Part shown: positions 7,082 through 13,320 of the stretch, in pieces
How positions within the stretch are numbered: the stretch's first letter is position 1
Layout of the letters: each line of letters opens with the position of its first letter
Source: an uncultured Bacilli bacterium
Lineage (GTDB): Bacteria; Bacillota_I; Bacilli_A; RF39; UBA660
Length of the DNA stretch: 15,932 nt
Reading direction: 5' to 3'
NCBI GenBank assembly: GCA_910587745.1
Contig: CAJUNE010000027.1
Location: 1 to 15,932, forward strand
The notes under the pieces: model-generated
What the model was told of the DNA's origin: nothing
The model's input: the letters and a program-made list of their open reading frames with translations, nothing else
Database searches by the model: none
Made by a program: the position numbers and the translations under genes

Positions 7082-7791
7082 AGTTTAAAGAAAATGATAT
7101 ATATGCTTTAGAAATAAAAAATATAAATGAAAAGTATGATGGAAGATATATAATTATAATTAAGTGCTCGATTGATGGTTGGAATGATAATATTAATAAG
7201 CGTTTATTTAGATTTAAAATAACGAAAGATAAAAAAATACCTAAATTAGAAGAGTTGGATGATTTAGAATACATAATAACGCATTTTCAGCATGAATTGA
7301 ATAAGTATTTCCCAGGAGAAGGGGTACCATTTGAAGAATTAAGAAAAAAAAGAGATAAGATTAAAGTTTATCCTGATAAATATGGATATCTATATACTTG
7401 TATTTCAGGGATTTATTTTGTTAATAAAGATATACCAAATAATATAATGTATATTGGAAATAAAAAATTAAAATTACCAAAACATGAATATATTCCTTTT
7501 ACTGAATATGGATATAAATGTGATTTTCGTCTTTGGAATAAGATTGTGGAAAGACTTGTAGAAAAATATGAAGATTATAATTTAGGTAAATCAAAGTGGT
7601 TTACTGAAGAAGGAGCTAAGGTAGTTAAAAAAGCTAGATTATATGATATAGGTGCAACTATAGAATGTGATAATTTATGTAATTATTTAAAAGAAAAAGG
7701 AATTTTAGATAAACTGTTTGAAGATGAAGAAGAAATAGAAGATTCACTTACATATGTTGGTGGAGAAGATGAAGATCCGTTTGAAGAATAG
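7069..7791 (+). CDS. Putative immunity protein E (paralogue of immunity C)
   Basis: This 240-residue protein is a clear paralogue of the product of 4254-4961 and has the same 13-base overlap with the toxin stop and the same embedded AGGAGG site. Differences cluster around residues 33-47 (KCSIDGWNDNINKR against KCTLSEWSNRENNS) and in the region ~155-200, which may tune specificity to different toxin variants. It keeps the full acidic end GGEDEDPFEE. The reading frame is intact although its toxin is broken, as expected if cells still need protection from relatives with the intact toxin. No terminator follows; module F joins directly after the stop codon. Confidence 0.75.
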   Translation: MVRLKFKENDIYALEIKNINEKYDGRYIIIIKCSIDGWNDNINKRLFRFKITKDKKIPKLEELDDLEYIITHFQHELNKYFPGEGVPFEELRKKRDKIKVYPDKYGYLYTCISGIYFVNKDIPNNIMYIGNKKLKLPKHEYIPFTEYGYKCDFRLWNKIVERLVEKYEDYNLGKSKWFTEEGAKVVKKARLYDIGATIECDNLCNYLKEKGILDKLFEDEEEIEDSLTYVGGEDEDPFEE

Positions 7792-8108
7792 GATATAACA
7801 ACAAAGATGGACAATATAGATCTACTAATATTGGTGAAGAAATAAGTATAGCTTCTTATAGTGGCGGATATAATTTAAACGTTAGAAGTTATGATGATGG
7901 TAAAGGGAATCATGCTGCTACAATATTTGAACTTTTGAATGATGAAAATATAATTGTTGATAGAACTATTGGCTTTAAGAAAAGCGTTACGAATAATGGT
8001 AATGTTTCTAGTGAAGCTTCAACTAAAAGCCATTTTATAGGTGTTGATTTTGGATTATTTGTAGTTGGTGGATTTAGAATAAAAATAGGATTTAATATTG
8101 GAGGATAA
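7792..8108 (+). pseudogene. Headless toxin domain F (Gly-rich C-terminal fragment)
   Basis: An open frame of ~105 codons without a start begins right after the TAG of the immunity E gene and ends at TAA 8106-8108, where GGAGG precedes the next gene. The translation is rich in Gly, Asn and Ser, with GGYNLNVRSYDDGKGNH and an end FVVGGFRIKIGFNIGG. No core, linker or boundary element remains, so this looks like a toxin C-terminus whose head was lost by a deletion that fused modules E and F. In style (beta-rich, Gly/Asn-rich, hydrophobic end, membrane partner) it resembles toxin A, but I claim no sequence homology. It can hardly be translated as it stands. Confidence 0.7.
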
Positions 8109-8110
8109 AA

Positions 8111-8482
8111 ATGACTTTAAAAATTAGAAGAATATTAGCAGCAGTAATTGATTTTTATATTATAGGTATAGTTTTGGCTGTTCCTTTACAATCTATTGAT
8201 AAATATTATGATAATAATTTGGTATCAATTATTATTGGTATAATCTTAGTTCTTTTGTTTATTTTTCTTTATTATAGAAAAGATTGTATAATTGGGGTCA
8301 AAAGTATTGGCAAAAAAATTTTAAAGTTGAACATTTATTATCATGGTAAAATAGTCACAGATAAAAACTTTTTAAAGAATAGAGTACGTTGTTCATTTTG
8401 GCTTTTCCCAGCTTATCCTTTTCATATTTTAATAGATAATAAGAGTTTAGGCGATATTAAATTTGACACAGAAGTAAGATAG
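8111..8482 (+). CDS. RDD-family membrane protein, putative immunity F
   Basis: The 123-residue protein has RDD-family hallmarks. It begins with RRILAAVIDFYIIGIVLAV (the R..A..ID helix), then a second helix (IIIGIILVLLFIFLYY). Next comes the motif KDCIIGVKSIGKKILKLNI, typical of the RDD segment before the last region, then a short hydrophobic WLFPAYPFHILI. RDD proteins are small membrane proteins, some linked to ion transport; here the position after toxin F argues for immunity. GGAGG at 8100-8104 gives the ribosome binding site, and only two bases separate the toxin stop from the ATG. The frame is intact although its toxin lacks a head. Transcription would have to come from the promoter in core E. 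Confidence 0.75.
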   Translation: MTLKIRRILAAVIDFYIIGIVLAVPLQSIDKYYDNNLVSIIIGIILVLLFIFLYYRKDCIIGVKSIGKKILKLNIYYHGKIVTDKNFLKNRVRCSFWLFPAYPFHILIDNKSLGDIKFDTEVR

Positions 8483-8487
8483 CGATT

Positions 8488-8522
8488 AAGTTTCAGAGTA
8501 AAATCTGAAACTTTTTCTTTTT
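8488..8522 (+). terminator. Array terminator hairpin F
   Basis: The invariant stem lies at 8488-8497 and 8504-8513 with a 6-base loop (GTAAAA), then TTTCTTTTT. It closes the fused E-F unit. Confidence 0.85.
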
Positions 8523-8527
8523 CGGAG

Positions 8528-8618
8528 GGCTTTAGCCAAAGTATATTAAGTAAAATAATATTTGAAGAAAGTAATAATAATATGATATACTATATACGAG
8601 ATGAGGAATCTACAAGAA
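8528..8618 (+). repeat. Rhs core stub, copy G
   Basis: GGCTTTAGCC, the promoter segment and the first codons (MIYYIRDEE) remain. A jump joins GATGAGGAA to a short piece matching core positions ~131-143 (GAATCTACAAGAA), after which homology is lost. The ATG at 8582 opens only 14 codons before TAG. The toxin region is absent. Confidence 0.85.
8562..8591 (+). promoter_or_regulatory. Core-embedded promoter, module G
   Basis: TTGAAG (8562-8567), 18 bp, TGA and TATACT (8586-8591) are intact. This is almost the only part of the core left before the immunity gene at 8664. Confidence 0.6.
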
Positions 8619-8663
8619 CATATTAGCAGCTTTCATTTTAATTAATAGATTGGAGTTTAATTA

Positions 8664-9104
8664 ATGATTGGTATACGTTTTGAAATTCCTAATGAATGGA
8701 ATAGTTATTTAAGTTTGATTTTTAAAGATGTTAATGATAAGACTTTTAATTGGATTATATCTGACGAAGAAATATATTTAGCAGATTATTCTGATTTATT
8801 TAAAGAATCAATTTATAAAAATGATACTTTTAAAGAAGTCATTTCTAATGATAAATATTATTTGATTTCAGGAAATATTTTGGCTTTTAAATCCTTAAAT
8901 TATAAGGATATTAGTACCTATGAGGATTTTTTAAATAGTGATTGTGAAATATTAATGGTGGTAGTAGATTCCTATTATGTTGATGTATATGTTAAGAACG
9001 ATAAAATATTGGAACAAATTAGGAATAACGCAATAGACAATAAGTTTAAAAATATAGAATATATTATAAAAGACAGTAATAGAAATATATTTCATACATA
9101 TTAA
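8664..9104 (+). CDS. DUF2691-like protein, putative orphan immunity G
   Basis: This 146-residue soluble protein resembles my memory of the DUF2691 family of Bacillota. The matching parts are an early FEIPNEWNSYL, a W in FNWIISDEEIY, the KYYLISGNILAF strand, the typical TYEDFLNSDCEILMVVVDSYYVDVYVK, and a C-terminal FKNIEYIIKDSN. DUF2691 has no firmly known role that I can cite. It sits in the immunity position after core stub G, but no toxin remains beside it, so it is an orphan immunity candidate. The upstream site is moderate (TTGGAGTTTAATTA before the ATG). It is followed by an array terminator. Confidence 0.65.
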   Translation: MIGIRFEIPNEWNSYLSLIFKDVNDKTFNWIISDEEIYLADYSDLFKESIYKNDTFKEVISNDKYYLISGNILAFKSLNYKDISTYEDFLNSDCEILMVVVDSYYVDVYVKNDKILEQIRNNAIDNKFKNIEYIIKDSNRNIFHTY

Positions 9105-9107
9105 AAT

Positions 9108-9160
9108 AAGACTTAAGTTTCAGAATAAAAATCTGAAACTTTTTTCTTTTCTTAAGTCTT
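9108..9160 (+). terminator. Array terminator hairpin G with extra outer arms
   Basis: The invariant stem lies at 9115-9124 and 9132-9141 with a 7-base loop, then TTTTCTTTT. Unlike other copies it is framed by a second perfect inverted repeat, AAGACTTAAG (9108-9117) and CTTAAGTCTT (9151-9160), so two alternative folds are possible. It marks the right end of the recognisable array, since no boundary element follows. Confidence 0.8.
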
Positions 9161-9211
9161 TTAAATGTGTACTGTATAAGATAATAAATAAAATTAAATG
9201 TATAAAAACTA

Positions 9212-9240
9212 TAGACATATGATTATTAATTTGATATATT
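9212..9240 (+). promoter_or_regulatory. Promoter of the 9263-10648 gene
   Basis: TAGACA (9212-9217), a 17-bp spacer, and TATATT (9235-9240) preceded by TGA as an extended -10. The start codon lies about 22 bases further on, giving a very short leader that begins near the ribosome binding site. Confidence 0.6.
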
Positions 9241-9262
9241 AAGTTTAATAGTAGGTGGATTT

Positions 9263-10648
9263 ATGAGTTTAGATAGTGGAGTTGGAAAAAGAAAGTTAAA
9301 ACTAGGAGTTAAAATATTTATAATTTTATTGGTAATTGGTGGATTATTTGGTGGAATTTATTTTGTTGTTAATAATATATTTAATAATCCTTATAAAGTT
9401 TATACAGGTTTTATTGATAATGTACATAATAAAATAGTAAGTTATTTAGATAAATCACACGATGAAAAGATTTCTTTTGATAAAGATGAAATCATGAGAG
9501 GAGACTTAAATCTTAAAGTACAATCTTCTATTCCAGAATTAAAACCTTATGCTGATTATAAGTATGGAATGAATATTATTGTAGATCCTAAAAATGAAAA
9601 AATGGAGGAAGTATTTTCTATAAGTGATTATAAAACTGAGAAGAAAATCTTTGATATAGGTTTTTATTTAGGTAAAGAAACAATGTTTTTACAAAGTAAA
9701 TATATGTATAATGAAACTTTAGATTTCTCTGATTTTTTAGATAATAGTAGTGAAATTTCATCTATGTTTGCTGATTTTAGAGAGGATTTGGATGTTCTTG
9801 ATACTCAAGATTTAGAATATCTTGTTACTTCAATAAGAGATTCTGTAGTTGATGCTATAGATAAAAAAGCTTTGAAATCGAAATTTGATAAAATCAAAAT
9901 AAATGGTAAAGATGTTAGAGTTGTAAGATTTGATTATGAGCTTGATAAGAAAGTGTTAAATGAAGTATATGATAAAATAGCAGATAGTTTACTTGATAAT
10001 TCTAAAGGGATAACTATTATAAGTAAAATATTTGGGATTGCTCCTACGGATGTAGAAAAATCTTTAAATGAGGGAAGAAATAGTTTTACAAAAGCTGATT
10101 CTTTTACAATAAGTATTTATAAAAAAGTGTTTAGTAGTGAAATTGTTAAATTTAGTCTTGTAACAGCTGATGAATTTGAAATAAATTATTTTGATAAGAA
10201 TATTTTAATGACATATCAAAAAGATGAAATTAAAATAGATATGAGTGATAAAATAACAACTTTTACTTATACTCAAGATAAAGAAGAATTAATAAATTTA
10301 AAAATAAAAGAAATAGGATTTAATATTATTGATTTAACCTATGAACTTAATGTCGAAAATAGTCTTGTAAGTGGAGAAATTTATCTTAAGTCTAAAAAGA
10401 AGTCAGACACTAGTGTATTTTTAGAATATAGCTTTAGCTTGCTAACTAATGTTGATGGAGAAAACGTTAATTTAAGAGTATTTGGAGATATGGCAGTTTC
10501 TATAGTTAATAAAATGAATTTAATAGATAAAGAAACGGTTATTCCAATAACTAATCTAGATGAAAGCACAATAATTAATATTTATAGTAAAGGTTATAAT
10601 TCTTTAAAAGATACTCCTTTTATTCCATTATATGATTCTTTATTTTAA
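9263..10648 (+). CDS. Membrane-anchored protein of unknown function
   Basis: This 461-residue protein has a short basic N-terminus (GKRKLKLGVK), one strong hydrophobic segment (about 17-37, IFIILLVIGGLFGGIYFVV) and a long extracytoplasmic domain. The anchor has no lipobox or obvious signal-peptidase site, so it probably stays anchored. The outer part is rich in Lys, Asp, Glu and Ser with long beta-type stretches (FTISIYKKVFSSEIVKFSLV, YELNVENSLVSGEIYLKS), suggestive of a beta-barrel or LolA-like fold, but I recognise no family. TAGGTGG at 9250-9256 supports the start. It has its own promoter and terminator and no toxin beside it. Because a diverged array boundary follows, it may be an old member of the array or a host gene the array grew against. 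Alternatives are a cell-envelope stress or surface protein. Confidence 0.6.
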   Translation: MSLDSGVGKRKLKLGVKIFIILLVIGGLFGGIYFVVNNIFNNPYKVYTGFIDNVHNKIVSYLDKSHDEKISFDKDEIMRGDLNLKVQSSIPELKPYADYKYGMNIIVDPKNEKMEEVFSISDYKTEKKIFDIGFYLGKETMFLQSKYMYNETLDFSDFLDNSSEISSMFADFREDLDVLDTQDLEYLVTSIRDSVVDAIDKKALKSKFDKIKINGKDVRVVRFDYELDKKVLNEVYDKIADSLLDNSKGITIISKIFGIAPTDVEKSLNEGRNSFTKADSFTISIYKKVFSSEIVKFSLVTADEFEINYFDKNILMTYQKDEIKIDMSDKITTFTYTQDKEELINLKIKEIGFNIIDLTYELNVENSLVSGEIYLKSKKKSDTSVFLEYSFSLLTNVDGENVNLRVFGDMAVSIVNKMNLIDKETVIPITNLDESTIINIYSKGYNSLKDTPFIPLYDSLF

Positions 10649-10650
10649 TA

Positions 10651-10684
10651 AGTCTCAGAATTAAATCTGAGATTTTTTCTTTTT
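10651..10684 (+). terminator. Diverged array-type terminator
   Basis: AGTCTCAGA (10651-10659) pairs with TCTGAGATT (10666-10674), including one G-T pair, with a 6-base loop, then TTTTCTTTTT. Compared with the array stem, one T-A pair has become C-G on both arms, a compensating change that supports a conserved structure. Confidence 0.8.
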
Positions 10685-10715
10685 GTGAAACTTTAGAAAA
10701 AAATATATTATTAAT
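10681..10715 (+). repeat. Degenerate array boundary element
   Basis: TTTTGTGAAACTTTAGAAAA followed by AAATATATTA aligns with the array boundary (TTTTGTAAAGCTTTAGCC then AAAGTATATTA at 5027-5053) with several mismatches and the loss of the GGCT...AGCC symmetry. It sits at the same distance behind the same type of hairpin. No Rhs core follows. Confidence 0.45.
10683..10711 (+). promoter_or_regulatory. Putative promoter of the holin-endolysin pair
   Basis: TTGTGA (10683-10688), a 17-bp spacer, and TATTAT (10706-10711) stand about 55 bases before the holin start. They lie within the degenerate boundary element. Confidence 0.4.
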
Positions 10716-10765
10716 CTAGTGAAAGTCTAGTAGTTATTTCATAGGATAAAGTGAGGTGAGTAATT

Positions 10766-11173
10766 TTGAATAAGATAATAGAGAGTAGTATTATAGTTTG
10801 GAGTTTTATTGCAAATTCTTTTTCTTTTCTTATGGGAAGCATTGATAATTTATTAATTATGCTTTTAATTATAATGGCAATAGATTATTTAACAGGAATT
10901 TGTAAAGCTATAGTGAATAAAAAATTAAATAGTATTGTCGGAGTTAAAGGAATAATAAAAAAAGTTGGATATTTACTCATTGTTGCACTTGCGGTTTTAA
11001 TAGATAAGATTATGGGTGATGCTGGTGCTGTTAGAACACTTGTTATTTATTTCTTTATTGCTAATGAAGGCATTTCAATATTAGAAAATTGGGGAAAAAT
11101 GGGATTACCACTTCCAAAAAAATTAAAACAAATTTTTGAACAATTAAAAAATGAGGAGGATAAAAATGTATAA
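10766..11173 (+). CDS. Phage-type holin, TcdE/holin_4 family
   Basis: The 135-residue protein is all-helical with hydrophobic segments at about 8-27, 29-48, 67-85 and 90-108. It has the family's typical pattern: DYLTGICKAIVNKKLNS after the second helix, GIIKKVGYLLIVALAVLID, then YFFIANEGISILENWGKMGLPLPKKL, the signature end of bacteriophage holin family 4 (TcdE/UtxA relatives). These proteins form membrane lesions that let an endolysin or a large toxin out of the cell. The start is a TTG at 10766 with GAGGTGAG just upstream; no suitable ATG exists before residue 24. The gene overlaps the endolysin gene by 8 bases, so the two are one lysis unit. Confidence 0.88.
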   Translation: MNKIIESSIIVWSFIANSFSFLMGSIDNLLIMLLIIMAIDYLTGICKAIVNKKLNSIVGVKGIIKKVGYLLIVALAVLIDKIMGDAGAVRTLVIYFFIANEGISILENWGKMGLPLPKKLKQIFEQLKNEEDKNV

Positions 11174-11924
11174 AAAAATTGATGTTAAAAATAATGTTTT
11201 AAAAATGGGTGAGCATTATTTAGTTAGCGATTATAAAGCTAGAAATAGCACGAGAAACAAACATAATGGAATGGATTTTGTAGGTAAAAAAGGAGATTAT
11301 GATATAGTTGCTATTGAAACTGGTAAAGTTACTTATATAGGATATGAAGCTGGTATTGGAGGATACTATGTAATTATTACTACTAATGGGATAGAACATA
11401 GATATTTTCATTTAGCTAAAGGCGGTATTAAAGTTAAAAAGGGAGATATAGTTCAAAAAGGAGAAGTTATTGCTAAAATGGGTAAGACAGGTAATGCAGA
11501 TATTGTTTCTTTACATTTTGCTATTTATAAAGATGGATATATAGACCCACTTCCATATTTAACTAAAGATAATCCTTTTAATTTAGATAAGGGTGATTAT
11601 TCTTTTACAGATTTTGTCAAAGAAGTACAAGAAAAATTAGGAGCAAAAATTGATGGGATACCAGGCGCTGAAACTTTAAACAAAACTATTACAATAAGTA
11701 CAAGTAAAAATTGGAATCATTCCGTGGTGCTATCTATTCAAAAATATTTGAAGAGTTTAGGGTATGATTTAGGTAAATACGGTTTAGATGGAAAGTTTGG
11801 TCCAGATATGAAAAAGGTTATTATGGATTATCAAAAGAATATTGTGGGCTTAAAAGGTAATTTAGTAGATGGTGTTATAACTGCTAAAAAGTATACTTGG
11901 AAGTCATTACTTAAATTAGATTAG
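11166..11924 (+). CDS. M23 peptidase endolysin with peptidoglycan-binding C-terminus
   Basis: Residues ~15-132 form a lysostaphin-type M23 metallopeptidase that should cut peptidoglycan cross-bridges or stem peptides. H33 and D37 (KHNGMDFVG) are the HxxxD zinc ligands, FHL at 81-83 holds a catalytic His, and SLHF (115-118) carries the third zinc ligand H117. The usual motif is HLHF; here the first His is Ser115, which may lower activity. Residues ~147-252 look like peptidoglycan-binding repeats (VQEKLGAKIDGIPGAET and IQKYLKSLGY...LDGKFGPDMKKVIMDYQ). There is no signal peptide, so release through the upstream holin is expected. The ATG at 11166 was chosen because AGGAGG at 11154-11159 precedes it; an ATG five codons earlier would place that site inside the gene. 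The predicted length is 252 residues. Confidence 0.88.
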   Translation: MYKKIDVKNNVLKMGEHYLVSDYKARNSTRNKHNGMDFVGKKGDYDIVAIETGKVTYIGYEAGIGGYYVIITTNGIEHRYFHLAKGGIKVKKGDIVQKGEVIAKMGKTGNADIVSLHFAIYKDGYIDPLPYLTKDNPFNLDKGDYSFTDFVKEVQEKLGAKIDGIPGAETLNKTITISTSKNWNHSVVLSIQKYLKSLGYDLGKYGLDGKFGPDMKKVIMDYQKNIVGLKGNLVDGVITAKKYTWKSLLKLD

Positions 11925-11934
11925 AATTTTATAA

Positions 11935-11963
11935 TTGTATTTTGCTCTCTTTTGACGTATAAT
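11935..11963 (+). promoter_or_regulatory. Promoter of the NfeD-SPFH operon
   Basis: TTGTAT (11935-11940), a 17-bp spacer, and a perfect TATAAT (11958-11963). It lies 26 bases before the NfeD start, and GGTAGGTGAT between them serves as ribosome binding site. Confidence 0.7.
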
Positions 11964-11989
11964 TAACTTAGGTAGGTGATTGTTTAGAT

Positions 11990-12409
11990 ATGTGGATTTT
12001 ATGGCTAGTTGTAATTGTTTTATTGGTATTTTTAGAAGTATCAACTATTAATCTGGTATGTGTATGGTTTATACTTAGTGGTTTAGTAAGCTTAATATTA
12101 TCATTCTTTATTGAATCATTTTATGTTTTATTTGCAGTATTTGTATTATTAGGTTTAGTTTTAATGGTTTTAACAAGACCAATTTTAGTTAAGAAGTTAG
12201 TACGAAAAAATGTTAAAACAAATAGTGACAGAGTCTTAGGTATGGAAGGCGTTGTAACTGAAGAAATCAATAAATTAAAAATTGGGGAAGTAAAAGTAGA
12301 TGGTAAACGTTGGAGTGCTATAAGTGATGAGAAAATTGAGGTTGGAACTACAATTATTGTAGAGTCAATAGATGGCGTAAAGCTAGTGGTTAGGAAGGGT
12401 GAAGTTTAA
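11990..12409 (+). CDS. NfeD-family membrane protein
   Basis: This 139-residue protein belongs to the short NfeD type. Hydrophobic helices cover about residues 1-65 (including the WILWLVVIVLLVFLEV opening and a Gly-rich helix pair). The C-terminal part (~80-139) has the OB-fold pattern of the family: GMEGVVTEEIN, then GEVKVDGKRWSAIS, then a valine-rich end. Such proteins partner with SPFH/stomatin proteins in membrane microdomains. The gene is directly followed by an SPFH gene whose ATG overlaps the stop codon (TAATG), the classical NfeD-stomatin operon. The typical job is organisation of, or quality control at, the membrane; the exact role here is not shown by sequence. Confidence 0.9.
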   Translation: MWILWLVVIVLLVFLEVSTINLVCVWFILSGLVSLILSFFIESFYVLFAVFVLLGLVLMVLTRPILVKKLVRKNVKTNSDRVLGMEGVVTEEINKLKIGEVKVDGKRWSAISDEKIEVGTTIIVESIDGVKLVVRKGEV

Positions 12410-13299
12410 TGTTTGAATTTTTTATTGCAATTTTAATACTTGTAGTAATTATTGTTATTCCGTGTATTAAAATTGTGCCACAAGCAAAAGCATATGTTAT
12501 AGAAAGGTTAGGAAGTTACGAGACTACTTGGCAAAATGGATTACATTTTAAAATTCCTTTTGTTGATAGAGTAGCAAAAGTAGTAAGTTTAAAAGAAACT
12601 GTTAAGGATTTTGCACCACAGCCTGTTATTACAAAAGATAATGTTACTATGCAAATAGATACAGTAGTTTATTATCAAATTACGGATCCTAAGTTATATA
12701 CTTATGGAGTTGATATGCCAGTAAGTGCTATTGAAAATTTAACTGCTACTACATTACGTAATATTATTGGAGAGCTAGAACTTGATCAAACTCTTACAAG
12801 TCGTGATATTATTAATGGTAAAATGCGTGCTATTTTAGATGAAGCAACAGACCCTTGGGGAATTAAAGTTAATCGTGTTGAAGTAAAAAATATTTTACCA
12901 CCACGTGATATTCAAGAAGCGATGGAAAAACAAATGCGTGCTGAACGTGAGAGAAGAGAAAAAATACTTCAAGCTGAAGGTGAAAAGAAAAGTAGCATAT
13001 TAATCGCCGAAGGTGAGAAAGAAAGTGCTATTCTTAGAGCTGAAGCTCAAAAAGAAAGTCAAATTAAAATTGCTGAAGGTGAAGCAGAAGCAATGCTTAA
13101 AATTAAAGAAGCAGAAGCAAAAGGTATTGAACTTTTAAAAGGTGCTAAAGCGGATAGTACAGTTCTTACTTTAAAGAGTTATGAAGCTTTAGGTAAAGTT
13201 GCAGATGGACAAGCGACTAAATTAATTGTTCCAGCTAATTTACAAGATATTGCAACTTTTGGTACTACTTTAAGTGAGGTTATGAAAGATAAGAAGTAA
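12409..13299 (+). CDS. SPFH/band 7 (stomatin-like) membrane protein
   Basis: The 296-residue protein has an N-terminal membrane anchor (residues ~3-20) followed by a full SPFH domain: KAYVIERLGSYETTWQNGLHF, then PFVDRVAKVVSLKE, TKDNVTMQIDTVVYYQITDP and TLRNIIGELELDQTLTSRD. Residues ~180-240 form a long charged coiled coil made of AEGEKxSxIL-type repeats, then a C-terminal region ending near LSEVMKDKK. This is the slipin/QmcA-like layout. These proteins oligomerise into large cages or rafts in the membrane and often regulate proteases or stabilise membrane complexes. It is co-translated with NfeD. The final codons form the left arm of the terminator hairpin. Confidence 0.93.
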   Translation: MFEFFIAILILVVIIVIPCIKIVPQAKAYVIERLGSYETTWQNGLHFKIPFVDRVAKVVSLKETVKDFAPQPVITKDNVTMQIDTVVYYQITDPKLYTYGVDMPVSAIENLTATTLRNIIGELELDQTLTSRDIINGKMRAILDEATDPWGIKVNRVEVKNILPPRDIQEAMEKQMRAERERREKILQAEGEKKSSILIAEGEKESAILRAEAQKESQIKIAEGEAEAMLKIKEAEAKGIELLKGAKADSTVLTLKSYEALGKVADGQATKLIVPANLQDIATFGTTLSEVMKDKK

Positions 13300-13313
13300 A
13301 TCTTATCTTTTTT
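13285..13313 (+). terminator. Terminator of the NfeD-SPFH operon
   Basis: AAAGATAAGA (13285-13294) pairs with TCTTATCTTT (13301-13310), with a 6-base loop holding the stop codon, then a short T-run. Confidence 0.75.
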
Positions 13314-13320
13314 ATAAAAT

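Noticed and set aside
1..9160. CRISPR array or integron-like cassette array
   Set aside because: Repeats are ~310 bp coding segments, not 20-40 bp direct repeats with short spacers. No integrase and no attC-like palindrome with the expected layout is visible.
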